Shown here: piece after piece, positions 1 to 7,421 of the stretch
How positions within the stretch are numbered: position 1 is the first letter of the stretch
Layout of the letters: every line of letters starts with the position of its first letter
The notes under the pieces: generated by a model
The model's input: the letters and a program-made list of their open reading frames with translations, nothing else
What the model was told of the DNA's origin: nothing
Databases searched by the model: none
Position numbers and translations under genes: made by a program
Source: Bathymodiolus azoricus thioautotrophic gill symbiont
GTDB taxonomy: Bacteria; Pseudomonadota; Gammaproteobacteria; PS1; Pseudothioglobaceae
Direction: 5' to 3'
Length of the DNA stretch: 8,017 nt
Assembly (NCBI RefSeq): GCF_001298715.1
Contig: NZ_CDSC02000143.1
Location: 1-8,017 of the forward strand

Positions 1-296
1 ACTTCTATGAGTGCATTCCAGACACTTTTTTGAAAATCGGTTCCTACCATTAATAATGGAATATCAAATTTTTTTCTGTATCAATCAAAATATTCATCAA
101 GTTGTTTTCTTGTCTCCTTTAAAACTTTATCATCTTGTTCTACAAATTCAGCTTTCAGATTTTTCTTAATTCTGCTATCAACAGTTTTTCTCATCTTTCT
201 ATATTCAAAATCAAGAATACAAAGTTTGTCATCAAAAGAGCCAAGTATCAATTTTCCTATTTTTGTTTTGTAATGCTGAATATTAATTTGATTCAT
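1..296 (-). pseudogene. ogt: Ogt-like methylated-DNA--cysteine methyltransferase, interrupted by in-frame TGA, 3' end outside window
   Basis: The family transfers the alkyl group from O6-alkylguanine to its own cysteine, directly reversing DNA alkylation damage. From ATG at 294-296 the frame gives 71 residues resembling the N-terminal ribonuclease-like domain of Ogt/Ada (IGKLILGSFDDKLCILDFEY near the start, TRKQLDEYFD at the end). A TGA at 81-83 then stops it. Without any frameshift, the same frame continues to the window edge as YRKKFDIPLLMVGTDFQKSV followed by WNALIE, which matches the start of the DNA-binding/catalytic domain (family pattern FDxPL, GTxFQxxVWxAL). The TGA sits in the usual linker; GGA to TGA is a plausible single change. 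The catalytic PCHR region lies beyond position 1 and cannot be seen. ATG at 296 fits the family N-terminus better than a TTG at 308; neither has a clear Shine-Dalgarno. The gene begins 16 nt after the hda stop, so it is probably the last gene of the pgsA-hda transcript. Family assignment is good; whether it is a true pseudogene, two fragments or a sequencing error is open. Confidence 0.75.
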
Positions 297-312
297 TTTA
301 TGCGCCAATATT

Positions 313-981
313 CTATAACACTTGCTTGATTAGTGGGACAGTAATACCTGTTTTTTTCTGCAATGATGCCTCGTCTAATTGTTCAATAGCACTGAGTAGT
401 TCGCTTAAATCTCTTGAATAATGTTTGAACAAATACGCATATATTTTGTCATCAATATGAATATTTTTATCCGCCATTTTGTTTTGCAGAATGGTTGTTT
501 TTTGTTCATCGCTTAAATTTTCAAGGGTGAAATTAACGGCTAGAGACAACCTGGTTTTTAAATCTTTTAATAAGTCTAATTCGCTTGGTAAATTTTGTGC
601 ACTGACAATGAGTTTAGTTTGCGTATGTTTGATTTGATTGTACAAATCAAACAATTCTTGTTGTTGCGTGTCGCTTGCATCTTCAATATTATCAATACAC
701 ACCCAATCAACTTCAGACAACTGGGCAATAAGACCTTCGGGGCATTCTTCTTTAATATCAATATAAACAGCGTTCAATTGTTTGTCCATTGCCGCAAAAG
801 TGCAACCTTGCAAAAGATGCGTTTTACCACTAGATTTATCACCAGATACCATAACAGCACTAGAGTTACTATTGGCAAATAGTGTGTCAATAAAAGTTAA
901 AATTTGAGCATTTTTATCACCGATGAAATTATGCAGTCGCATTTTTGCATTCAATAGTACGGGAAGTCCGAGTTGTTTCAT
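313..981 (-). CDS. hda: DnaA regulatory inactivator Hda
   Basis: Hda is a AAA+ protein that, bound to the DNA-loaded beta clamp, stimulates ATP hydrolysis by DnaA after initiation and so prevents re-initiation. The 222-residue product has a clamp-binding motif at its N-terminus (QLGLP, residues 3-7; E. coli has QLSLP). It has a full Walker A (GDKSSGKT, 47-54) and the Hda-type Walker B with Asp-Asn (VCIDNIED, 94-101), where DnaA has Asp-Asp. A sensor I segment follows (KLIVSAQNLP, 123-132), then a box VII region with Arg144 (candidate arginine finger) and a sensor II region with Arg190 (SRDLSEL). It is shorter than DnaA and lacks the DnaA domain IV DNA-binding helices, which separates it from DnaA. 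Its ATG overlaps the pgsA stop (ATGA, 978-981), suggesting translational coupling. A good AGGAGA lies at 995-1000 but 13 nt from the start, a little far. Confidence 0.93.
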   Translation of the reverse strand: MKQLGLPVLLNAKMRLHNFIGDKNAQILTFIDTLFANSNSSAVMVSGDKSSGKTHLLQGCTFAAMDKQLNAVYIDIKEECPEGLIAQLSEVDWVCIDNIEDASDTQQQELFDLYNQIKHTQTKLIVSAQNLPSELDLLKDLKTRLSLAVNFTLENLSDEQKTTILQNKMADKNIHIDDKIYAYLFKHYSRDLSELLSAIEQLDEASLQKKTGITVPLIKQVL

Positions 982-1544
982 TTTTGCTTTTTCTTCTCCT
1001 GCGAGATGGCTTTTTCAAACCAAATCCAAATATAGTCAACGCCACTCAAAACAGTAGATGTAGCAACAATAATAAAGAAAGCCATGCTCCACTCAGATAA
1101 TATTGGATACAACTTTGTTGTCACCAAAAACAGCACCAGTACAATTTGTAAGGCGGTGTTGAGTTTTGATAACTTTGATGGTATTAATAAACCATTGTCG
1201 GATTCCCCATTACCCATAAAACTACCAACTGTACCTGAAACAATCATTAAATCTCTCAAGAAAATCAACAATAACAACCACAAGGGCAACAAGCCAATAA
1301 CACTTAGCGTGATAAAACTACTGACCAATAATAATTTATCGGCAACTGGGTCAAGAATAGAACCAAGTCTAGTTTGATACGAATAACGCTTCGCAACCCA
1401 ACCATCTAAAGCATCTGTAATACCGGCAACAAAAAATAGCATTATTGCAAAAAAAAAATCGTGATTTAACAAAGTTAAAACCACGGGCACTGTTAAAATA
1501 ATGCGTAAAATTGACAGTGCGTTTGGTAGGGAAGAAAGGTTCAT
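978..1544 (-). CDS. pgsA: CDP-alcohol phosphatidyltransferase, PgsA-like (probable CDP-diacylglycerol--glycerol-3-phosphate 3-phosphatidyltransferase)
   Basis: This is an inner-membrane enzyme that replaces the CMP of CDP-diacylglycerol with an alcohol. For PgsA the acceptor is glycerol-3-phosphate, the first step to phosphatidylglycerol and cardiolipin. The 188-residue product is mostly hydrophobic segments (roughly 10-27, 31-43, 70-104, 130-145, 153-175), as expected for this six-helix family. The family motif DxxDGxxAR..GxxxDxxxD is present as Asp44, Asp47-Gly48, Ala51, Gly61, Asp65 and Asp69, but the usual Arg after Ala51 is Lys52 (followed by Arg53). The C-terminus is a short lysine-rich tail. 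Related proteins beside hda and purM in other gammaproteobacteria are often annotated only as CDP-alcohol phosphatidyltransferases, so the exact acceptor is uncertain. It is the first gene of a leftward unit with hda. No obvious ribosome binding site precedes the ATG. A run of ten T (1449-1458) lies in the codons for Asp29-Phe32. Confidence 0.85.
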   Translation of the reverse strand: MNLSSLPNALSILRIILTVPVVLTLLNHDFFFAIMLFFVAGITDALDGWVAKRYSYQTRLGSILDPVADKLLLVSSFITLSVIGLLPLWLLLLIFLRDLMIVSGTVGSFMGNGESDNGLLIPSKLSKLNTALQIVLVLFLVTTKLYPILSEWSMAFFIIVATSTVLSGVDYIWIWFEKAISQEKKKQK

Positions 1545-1567
1545 TTATCTGCGTGAAAAATAACTAA

Positions 1568-1595
1568 ATTATACGGAAAAAAAATTCTATGTCAT
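1568..1595 (-). promoter_or_regulatory. Sigma70-type promoter for pgsA-hda
   Basis: On the minus strand a perfect -10 TATAAT lies at 1573-1568. It is preceded by ATGACA at 1595-1590, five of six matches to the -35 consensus, with a 16-nt spacer. Transcription would start near 1561, leaving a short leader of about 17 nt before the pgsA ATG. The -35 hexamer overlaps the purM start codon on the other strand. This is read by eye; no start-site data exist here. Confidence 0.55.
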
Positions 1596-2596
1596 CATTG
1601 ACTTACCAAGACGCTGGCGTTGATATCAACAAAGGTAATGATTTAATCGAGCAAATCAAACCCATTGCAAAATCTACCACTAGAGAAGGTGTATTAGCAG
1701 GGTTGGGTGGTTTTGGTGCAATGTTTGAGTTGCCGACCAACAAATACAAAAATCCTGTTTTAATCTCTGGTACTGATGGCGTTGGCACAAAACTTAAAGT
1801 CGCTGAGATGTTGAATAAGCACGACACCATCGGTATTGATTTGGTGGCAATGTGTGTGAATGATTTAATCGTACAAGGTGCTGAGCCTTTATTCTTTTTA
1901 GATTATTACGCCACTGGCAAACTCAATACTGATATTGCGGTTTCTGTTATCTCAGGCATTGGTGAGGGCTGCAAGCAATCAGGTTGCGCGCTGATTGGCG
2001 GTGAAACTGCTGAGATGCCTGGTATGTACAGTGGTGAAGATTACGATTTGGCGGGTTTTTGTGTTGGTATTGCTGAAAAAGCAGATGTGATTGATGGCAC
2101 TAAAGTCAAAAATGGTGACCGCATTATCGCACTTGGCTCATCAGGACCACATTCCAACGGTTACTCACTCATTCGCAAGGTACTAGAGCGCACTGAGCCA
2201 ACTGATCATCAACTACAACAATTGATAGAACCAACCAAAATTTATGTTAAATCCGTTTTGTCTTTACTTAAAAAACACTCAGTACATGCCATCTCGCATA
2301 TTACTGGTGGTGGCTTGTTAGAAAATATCCCGAGAGTATTGCCTGGTAACTTAGCGGCAAAATTAGACAATAGCTCATGGCAGATGCCTGAAATTTTCCA
2401 ATTTTTACAAGATAATGGCAATATTGAGCTAACAGAAATGTATCGCGTATTCAATTGTGGCGTAGGCATGGTGTTGGTAGTAAGTAACGATGAAAGTACA
2501 GATGTTATCAAACACCTAGAAACGCAAGGCGAAAAGGCTTGGTTGATTGGTAAAATTGTTAAAAAAAGTCACAATGGCAAACAAGTCATTATCTAA
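1589..2596 (+). CDS. purM: Phosphoribosylformylglycinamidine cyclo-ligase (AIR synthetase)
   Basis: PurM is cytoplasmic and closes the imidazole ring in purine synthesis: formylglycinamidine ribonucleotide + ATP gives 5-aminoimidazole ribonucleotide + ADP + phosphate. The 335-residue product is close to the roughly 345 of E. coli. It shows the PurM/AIRS family signatures in order: the glycine-rich phosphate loop [10 protein letters not shown] (61-70), [19 protein letters not shown] (90-108), [11 protein letters not shown] (137-147), [13 protein letters not shown] (184-196), and the C-terminal [13 protein letters not shown] near 242-254. The N-terminal [11 protein letters not shown] is also typical. 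The start ATG is fixed by that conserved N-terminus; the upstream GGAAAA at 1575-1580 is only a weak ribosome binding site. purM is divergent from pgsA with 44 nt between them, and its 3' end overlaps purN, as is common for purMN pairs. I see no convincing promoter for purM itself and no purine (PurR-like) operator. Confidence 0.97.
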   Translation: MSSLTYQDAGVDINKGNDLIEQIKPIAKSTTREGVLAGLGGFGAMFELPTNKYKNPVLISGTDGVGTKLKVAEMLNKHDTIGIDLVAMCVNDLIVQGAEPLFFLDYYATGKLNTDIAVSVISGIGEGCKQSGCALIGGETAEMPGMYSGEDYDLAGFCVGIAEKADVIDGTKVKNGDRIIALGSSGPHSNGYSLIRKVLERTEPTDHQLQQLIEPTKIYVKSVLSLLKKHSVHAISHITGGGLLENIPRVLPGNLAAKLDNSSWQMPEIFQFLQDNGNIELTEMYRVFNCGVGMVLVVSNDESTDVIKHLETQGEKAWLIGKIVKKSHNGKQVII

Positions 2597-3158
2597 TATT
2601 GTTGTTTTAATCTCGGGTTCAGGCTCTAACCTGCAATCCATTATTGATAATGCCAATGATATTGGTGTCAATATTCAATCTGTCATCAGTAATAAAGCCG
2701 ATGCTTTTGGTCTACAGCGGGCAAAAAATGCAGGCATTTCCACCAAAGTTATTGAGCATATGCACTTTGCGTCGCGTAAAGACTTTGACCATGCCTTGAT
2801 AAGATATATTAATACCCTTAATCCAGAGATCGTTGTATTGGCGGGTTTCATGCGTATTTTATCCGCTGATTTTATTGCTGCATTTTCTACAAATACTAGC
2901 AAAATTCTTAACATCCACCCTGCACTTTTGCCAGAATACAAGGGGCTCAATACACACCAACGCGCTATTGATGCTGGTGATTCTGAGGCTGGTGCTAGTG
3001 TACATTTTGTTACCAATGAATTGGATTCAGGCGAGGTAATATTGCAAAAATCAGTGGTAATTGACCCGAGTGATAATGCAGATACTTTGGCAAAAAAAGT
3101 ATTAAAACAAGAGCATATTCTCTATCCTGAAGCCATTAAAAAGGTTTTACAAAAATGA
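2574..3158 (+). CDS. purN: Phosphoribosylglycinamide formyltransferase 1 (GAR transformylase)
   Basis: PurN transfers a formyl group from 10-formyltetrahydrofolate to glycinamide ribonucleotide, the third step of IMP synthesis, which precedes the PurM step by two. From ATG 2574 the product is 194 residues; E. coli PurN is about 212. Visible features are the phosphate-binding SGSGSNLQ (14-21), SNKADAFGL (39-47), the folate-side segment LAGFMRIL (89-96), and the catalytic triad Asn113, His115 ([12 protein letters not shown]) and Asp151 ([10 protein letters not shown]). The spacing matches E. coli Asn106, His108, Asp144. ATG 2574 gives the conserved [13 protein letters not shown] start after seven residues; the longer reading from TTG 2547 would add unconserved residues inside purM. 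The gene overlaps the end of purM by 23 nt, has no clear Shine-Dalgarno, and is probably translated by coupling to purM. Its TGA stop overlaps the next gene's ATG. Confidence 0.96.
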   Translation: MANKSLSNIVVLISGSGSNLQSIIDNANDIGVNIQSVISNKADAFGLQRAKNAGISTKVIEHMHFASRKDFDHALIRYINTLNPEIVVLAGFMRILSADFIAAFSTNTSKILNIHPALLPEYKGLNTHQRAIDAGDSEAGASVHFVTNELDSGEVILQKSVVIDPSDNADTLAKKVLKQEHILYPEAIKKVLQK

Positions 3159-3739
3159 GGTTTTTATTACTCTTATTGTTTTCTTCTTCAGTATTGGCGC
3201 TTAAGCCACACATGGCGACCTATACACTATCAGCATCAAACTTTGAAATTGGCAAAGAAGTACGCACATTACATAAAGAAAAAAATGTGTATTACTACAC
3301 CGCCCATGCTGAAACCACAGGCTTAGCAAGCCTTATTAAAAATTATGAAATACACTCAAAATCTATTTTTATTATTGATAAATCTGGGTTACACTCAAAA
3401 CATTATCAAAACTTTGAACGCGACGGTAATAAGATAAAAAAAGACTTTAATGTTCGTCCAACAGGACAACAAGTGGATTCACTAAATCGACTGCTTGCTA
3501 TTACTTATGAATTAGAAAACAATCCAGAAAAGAAAGATTTTCAATTGTTGGTACATGATGGTAGCGCCCCAGAAAAACAATATTACCAGCAGCTGCCAAG
3601 TGGCGATGATAACTTAATTAAAGTAACCAGCAAAGAAAGAAACCTTACGGCTTTTTTTGCTAAAGACAAGTATTATTTGCCAGTCTTGGTGCGTAGAAAT
3701 AAATTTACTTACAAACTTGATACCATTGAGTTTAATTAA
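3155..3739 (+). CDS. DUF3108 domain-containing periplasmic protein of unknown function
   Basis: The function is unknown. The 194-residue product starts with a short basic-hydrophobic signal peptide ([15 protein letters not shown]; likely cut after Ala15, with Val at -3 and Ala at -1), so it is probably exported to the periplasm. The mature part resembles DUF3108: an early YTLSASNFEIGKE stretch, alternating beta-like segments with aromatic residues, a central FQLLVHDGSAPEKQYYQQL, and the late FFAKDKYYLPVLVRR, corresponding to the family's 'WFAPD..YLPV' region. No catalytic motif is evident and there is no lipobox cysteine. It is joined to purN by ATGA (3155-3158), with AAGG at 3141-3144 as a moderate ribosome binding site, so it is almost certainly co-translated with purN. 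DUF3108 genes are, as I recall, often found just after purN in gammaproteobacteria, but that does not establish a purine role. Family call is from pattern recognition; a profile search would settle it. Confidence 0.75.
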   Translation: MRFLLLLLFSSSVLALKPHMATYTLSASNFEIGKEVRTLHKEKNVYYYTAHAETTGLASLIKNYEIHSKSIFIIDKSGLHSKHYQNFERDGNKIKKDFNVRPTGQQVDSLNRLLAITYELENNPEKKDFQLLVHDGSAPEKQYYQQLPSGDDNLIKVTSKERNLTAFFAKDKYYLPVLVRRNKFTYKLDTIEFN

Positions 3740-3764
3740 ACCGTGGCTTCGTTCATTATGGTTT
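3738..3764. terminator. Possible weak bidirectional terminator between convergent genes
   Basis: The 41-nt gap between the convergent DUF3108 gene and uvrA contains an 8-bp imperfect stem, AAACCGTG (3738-3745) with TATGGTTT (3757-3764), including two G-T wobble pairs and an 11-nt loop. The T-runs after it are short on both strands. The location suits a shared terminator, but the structure is weak and may be chance. Confidence 0.22.
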
Positions 3765-3780
3765 TGGTCTAACAAGTATT

Positions 3781-6600
3781 TTATTTAAGTAATGGTTGCA
3801 AATATTGCCCTGTATAAGATTTCTTAACTTGTGCTATTTCTTCAGGCGTGCCAGTGGCAATAATATCACCACCCTTATCACCGCCTTCAGGTCCTAAATC
3901 CACAATCCAATCAGCAGTTTTAATCACATCTAAATTATGCTCAATAATCACAATGGTGTTTTCACGCTCGCGCAAGCGACTGATCACCGATAATAATTGC
4001 TTGATATCATGAAAATGCAAACCTGTAGTAGGTTCATCAAGAATATACAAGGTGTTACCTGTGTCTAATTTAGACAATTCTTTGGCAAGTTTAATACGCT
4101 GTGCCTCACCACCCGACAAGGTAGTAGCGTTTTGACCCAAGGTAATATAGGACAAACCCACATCCATTAAAGTTTGTAATTTTTGTTTAATTTTTGGAAT
4201 TGCCTCAAAAAACTCAACCGCTATTTCAACAGTCATATCCAACACTTGTGCAATGGTCTTACCCTTATAAGAAACCTCAAGCGTTTCGCGATTGTAACGG
4301 CGTCCACTACAAACATCACAAGATACATAAATATCAGCCAAAAAATGCATTTCAACTTTAATCAAACCATCGCCCTTGCACGCTTCACAACGACCCCCTT
4401 TGACATTGAAACTAAATCGCCCCGCCTTATAACCACGAGAGCGTGATTCCAATGTTTGTGCAAACAAATCACGAATCAGTGAAAACACGCCCGTATAAGT
4501 GGCTGGGTTAGAACGCGGTGTACGCCCAATAGGACTCTGGTCAATGTTGACCACTTTATCAAAATGATTCAAACCCTTTATTGACTCATAAGGTGCTGGG
4601 ACAACTTGAGAACGATTTAAATCTCTAGCAACCAATGAATATAGAGTGTCATTAATCAATGTGGATTTTCCAGAACCAGAAACACCCGTAATACAAGTCA
4701 ACACACCCACAGGAATGGATAAATCAACTTTGTTTAAATTATTACCAGTTGCGCCTTTGATACGCAACCACTTAGTGGCTTTTTTGCGTTTTTTCGGCAC
4801 GGCAATACTTTGACGGCCACTAATGTAATCACCCGTAATTGATTTAGGGTTATTAGCGATTTGCTCTGGTGTGCCAACAGCAATAATTTCACCCCCATGC
4901 ACACCCGCACCAGGGCCAATATCAATAACGAAATCTGCTTGTTTGATGGCGTCTTCGTCGTGCTCAACCACAATCACAGTATTACCAATATCTCGCAAGT
5001 AAGTCAAAGTGTTGAGTAGTTTTTGATTGTCTCGCTGGTGCAAACCAATAGACGGCTCATCCAATACATACAATACGCCCATCAAACCTGCACCAATTTG
5101 ACTTGCTAAGCGAATACGCTGCGCTTCACCGCCTGATAGTGTGCCAGCACGACGATCCAAACTTAAGTATTCTAAGCCAACATTTAACAAAAATTCTAAA
5201 CGCTGAATAATTTCTCTAAGAATCTTTTGTGCAATTTCACCACGCACACCTTCCAATTTTAAATCTTTAAAAAATCTGTAACTATTGACAATCGAAAGTT
5301 TAGTGATATTTGATAAATTATAATCAACAATAAACACATTTCTGGCAGACTCATTTAGTCGGCTGCCGTCACAACTTCCACAGTTTTTGCTCACCACATA
5401 ACGCGACAATTCTTCACGCACACTACGAATTTCACTCTCTTCATAGCGACGCATCATTCTAGGAATCACTCCCTCAAATGGCTTGGGTTTATTTGACCAG
5501 CCCTGGCGTCCTTTAATTTTTGAAAAATCAATCGTGTCTTGACCGCTGCCGTACAATACAATTTTTTGATGCTCGGCACTTAATTCTTTATAAGGTGTGT
5601 CCACACTAAAATCATAATATCGCCCAACCAAAGTTAAGATTTGATAAAAATAAGCATTCGAGCGACCCCAGCCATAAATTGCACCATCAGCCAAACTTGC
5701 CTCAGGATTGCCAACAACTTTGTTTTCATCGAAAATATCTTTAACACCCAAGCCATCACAACTTGAACAAGCACCAACAGGGTTATTAAATGAAAACAAT
5801 CTAGGCTCAAGTTCGGTCAAAGAATAACCGCATTCCACACAAGAAAACTTAGCTGAAAACACTAATTCTTCTTGTTTAGACTCTTCATCCATTGAGGCAA
5901 CACGCACTAATCCAGCGCTAAGATTTAACGCAGTTTCTAACGACTCAGACAAACGCAAGGACACATCTTTTCTCACCTTAAGACGGTCAACAACAATTTC
6001 AATGGTGTGGCGCGTTTTACCATTCAACTCATCCAACTCATCCAAATAAACCACTTCGCCGTCCACTCTAGCACGTAAAAATCCCTGATTAGAAAGCTCA
6101 TCTAACATTTTTGTATGACTGCCCTTGCGGTTTTGCACCACAGGGGCCAGTATCATAATTTTTTCACTTTCTGGCAAGGTTAAAATGCTATCCACCATTT
6201 GTGAAACGGTTTGCGACACCAAATCAATCTTATGCTCAGGGCATTTTGGCACACCAACACGGGCAAATAACAACCTTAAATAATCATAGATTTCTGTAAT
6301 CGTACCTACCGTTGAACGTGGATTATGCGAAGTGGCTTTTTGCTCAATTGAAATAGCTGGCGACAAGCCCTCAATATGATCCACATCAGGTTTTTCCATT
6401 AATGATAAAAACTGTCGCGCATAAGCTGACAATGACTCAACATAACGACGCTGTCCTTCGGCATAAATCGTGTCAAATGCTAACGATGATTTACCCGAAC
6501 CAGATAAACCTGTAATCACTACCAGTTTATTCCTAGGAATATCAATATCAATATTTTTTAAGTTGTGAACTCTAGCGCCTTGTATGCTGATTTGTTCCAT
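3781..6600 (-). CDS. uvrA: Excinuclease ABC subunit A (UvrA)
   Basis: UvrA is the damage-sensing ATPase of nucleotide excision repair. As a dimer with UvrB it scans DNA, recognises lesions and loads UvrB, after which UvrC cuts. The product has 939 residues against 940 in E. coli and looks intact. In order: Walker A1 GLSGSGKSS (31-39), the zinc module Cys254-X2-Cys257 with Cys278-X2-Cys281, a further CGSC pair (407-410), ABC signature [11 protein letters not shown] (488-498), and Walker [10 protein letters not shown] (513-521). The second half has Walker A2 GVSGSGKST (639-647), the zinc finger Cys738-X2-Cys741 with Cys761-X2-Cys764, signature [11 protein letters not shown] (828-838), and LDEPTTGLH (854-862). 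The ATG gives the conserved [14 protein letters not shown] start. It stands alone, convergent with the DUF3108 gene and divergent from pyrH. I see no CTGT-N8-ACAG LexA box upstream, so SOS control is not supported here. Confidence 0.98.
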   Translation of the reverse strand: MEQISIQGARVHNLKNIDIDIPRNKLVVITGLSGSGKSSLAFDTIYAEGQRRYVESLSAYARQFLSLMEKPDVDHIEGLSPAISIEQKATSHNPRSTVGTITEIYDYLRLLFARVGVPKCPEHKIDLVSQTVSQMVDSILTLPESEKIMILAPVVQNRKGSHTKMLDELSNQGFLRARVDGEVVYLDELDELNGKTRHTIEIVVDRLKVRKDVSLRLSESLETALNLSAGLVRVASMDEESKQEELVFSAKFSCVECGYSLTELEPRLFSFNNPVGACSSCDGLGVKDIFDENKVVGNPEASLADGAIYGWGRSNAYFYQILTLVGRYYDFSVDTPYKELSAEHQKIVLYGSGQDTIDFSKIKGRQGWSNKPKPFEGVIPRMMRRYEESEIRSVREELSRYVVSKNCGSCDGSRLNESARNVFIVDYNLSNITKLSIVNSYRFFKDLKLEGVRGEIAQKILREIIQRLEFLLNVGLEYLSLDRRAGTLSGGEAQRIRLASQIGAGLMGVLYVLDEPSIGLHQRDNQKLLNTLTYLRDIGNTVIVVEHDEDAIKQADFVIDIGPGAGVHGGEIIAVGTPEQIANNPKSITGDYISGRQSIAVPKKRKKATKWLRIKGATGNNLNKVDLSIPVGVLTCITGVSGSGKSTLINDTLYSLVARDLNRSQVVPAPYESIKGLNHFDKVVNIDQSPIGRTPRSNPATYTGVFSLIRDLFAQTLESRSRGYKAGRFSFNVKGGRCEACKGDGLIKVEMHFLADIYVSCDVCSGRRYNRETLEVSYKGKTIAQVLDMTVEIAVEFFEAIPKIKQKLQTLMDVGLSYITLGQNATTLSGGEAQRIKLAKELSKLDTGNTLYILDEPTTGLHFHDIKQLLSVISRLRERENTIVIIEHNLDVIKTADWIVDLGPEGGDKGGDIIATGTPEEIAQVKKSYTGQYLQPLLK

Positions 6601-6623
6601 AAAATTTTATATCGGACAAAGGG

Positions 6624-6652
6624 TTAATTATAACGCTCGCACACGGTAAAAT
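6624..6652 (+). promoter_or_regulatory. Candidate pyrH-frr promoter
   Basis: A five-of-six -10, TAAAAT at 6647-6652, lies 17 nt after TTAATT at 6624-6629, which matches the -35 consensus at three of six. A start near 6659 would leave about 35 nt of leader before pyrH. In this AT-rich gap such matches are easy to find, so this is a weak call. It overlaps the candidate uvrA promoter on the other strand almost completely. Confidence 0.25.
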
Positions 6653-6655
6653 CAT
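6627..6655 (-). promoter_or_regulatory. Candidate uvrA promoter
   Basis: On the minus strand there is a perfect -10 TATAAT at 6632-6627. The hexamer 17 nt upstream, ATGATT at 6655-6650, matches the -35 consensus at only three of six positions. No TG extension precedes the -10. The leader would be about 20 nt with no Shine-Dalgarno before the uvrA ATG. Confidence 0.38.
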
Positions 6656-6693
6656 CATTAATTTGATTTTATCGGCACAAAAGCACTCACGCT

Positions 6694-7407
6694 ATGAATA
6701 AATATAAACGCATTCTATTAAAACTCAGTGGCGAAGCACTTGCTAAAGACGGCAATACAGTTGACTCAAATACACTTAGCCAAGTAGTAGATATTATTAA
6801 ATCCGCACTTAAGCAAAAAGTTGAAGTGGGTATTGTTGTTGGTGGTGGTAATATTTTTAGAGGTGCAGCCCTTGCACAAGCAGGTATGAATCGTGTGACT
6901 GGCGACCACATGGGTATGTTGGCCACAGTGATTAATGCTTTGGCAATTGGCGATGCTTGTAAGCGTGCAAATATTGATGCGATAGTCATGTCGGGCTTTC
7001 CAATTGGTGGTGGTGTTTGCGACCCTGTTGACCACAATAAGGCAAAACAAGCGCTCAGCATGGGGAAGGTTGTGATTTTCTCAGCAGGTACAGGCTCTCC
7101 ATGCTTTACCACTGACACAGGTGCAGTATTGCGTGCCATTGAGATTGAGGCAGATATTGTCTTTAAGGCTACTAAAGTTGATGGTGTTTATACGCATGAT
7201 CCAATGAAAAACCCTAAAGCAACGCGCTATAAAACACTCAGTTTTAATGAAGCGATTGAGAAAAACCTGAAAATTATGGACACGGCAGCATTTTCCTTGT
7301 GTCGAGAACATGGTTTAGATATCTGTGTTTTTAGTATGCTTGAGGATGCTAACACATTATCTGATATTTTAGATGGTAAACCTTCTGGCACCATTGTCCA
7401 CCTTTAA
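6694..7407 (+). CDS. pyrH: Uridylate kinase (UMP kinase)
   Basis: PyrH phosphorylates UMP to UDP with ATP. It is cytoplasmic, hexameric in characterised relatives, and belongs to the amino-acid-kinase fold unrelated to eukaryotic UMP/CMP kinase. The 237-residue product (E. coli 241) shows [12 protein letters not shown] (5-16), the glycine-rich [10 protein letters not shown] (48-57), [15 protein letters not shown] (71-85), the UMP-site segment [10 protein letters not shown] (132-141), and [21 protein letters not shown] (150-170). It ends with the family's [19 protein letters not shown]. In E. coli the UMP segment reads GTGNPFFTTD, so Asn and the first Phe are replaced by Ser135 and Cys137. ATG 6694 gives the normal N-terminus; there is no clear ribosome binding site. 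pyrH is followed 14 nt later by frr, the usual order, but uvrA rather than tsf lies upstream. Confidence 0.97.
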   Translation: MNKYKRILLKLSGEALAKDGNTVDSNTLSQVVDIIKSALKQKVEVGIVVGGGNIFRGAALAQAGMNRVTGDHMGMLATVINALAIGDACKRANIDAIVMSGFPIGGGVCDPVDHNKAKQALSMGKVVIFSAGTGSPCFTTDTGAVLRAIEIEADIVFKATKVDGVYTHDPMKNPKATRYKTLSFNEAIEKNLKIMDTAAFSLCREHGLDICVFSMLEDANTLSDILDGKPSGTIVHL

Positions 7408-7413
7408 AGGAGA
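7408..7413 (+). promoter_or_regulatory. Strong ribosome binding site of frr
   Basis: AGGAGA begins directly after the pyrH TAA and lies 8 nt before the frr ATG. It is the only near-perfect, well-spaced Shine-Dalgarno among the genes of this window and fixes the frr start, consistent with high independent translation of frr. Confidence 0.85.
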
Positions 7414-7421
7414 ACAACAAT

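Noticed and set aside
81..83. TGA in the ogt-like frame as selenocysteine or tryptophan recoding
   Set aside because: The position is a poorly conserved linker, homologues do not need Cys or Trp there, TGG is used for Trp, and TGA ends purN and pgsA normally in this window.
297..308. TTG at 306-308 as the start of the ogt-like gene
   Set aside because: It would add four residues with no family match; ATG 294-296 gives the expected N-terminus.
1511..1516. Perfect TTGACA on the plus strand as a purM -35
   Set aside because: No acceptable -10 lies 15-19 nt downstream, and it is inside the pgsA coding region.
1545..1588. Riboswitch or purine operator between pgsA and purM
   Set aside because: The gap is only 44 nt, mostly A/T, with no structured element or recognisable PurR-type palindrome.
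2547..2573. Longer purN starting at TTG 2547
   Set aside because: The extra residues are not part of PurN, the overlap with purM would grow, and ATG 2574 lies close to the conserved start.
6601..6693. LexA/SOS box upstream of uvrA
   Set aside because: No CTGT-N8-ACAG or close variant was found on either strand in the gap.
6687..7139. Long minus-strand open frame across pyrH (150 codons)
   Set aside because: It is the antisense shadow of pyrH, with composition unlike a real protein and no family resemblance. The shorter frames opposite hda, pgsA, purM, purN, uvrA and frr were rejected for the same reason.
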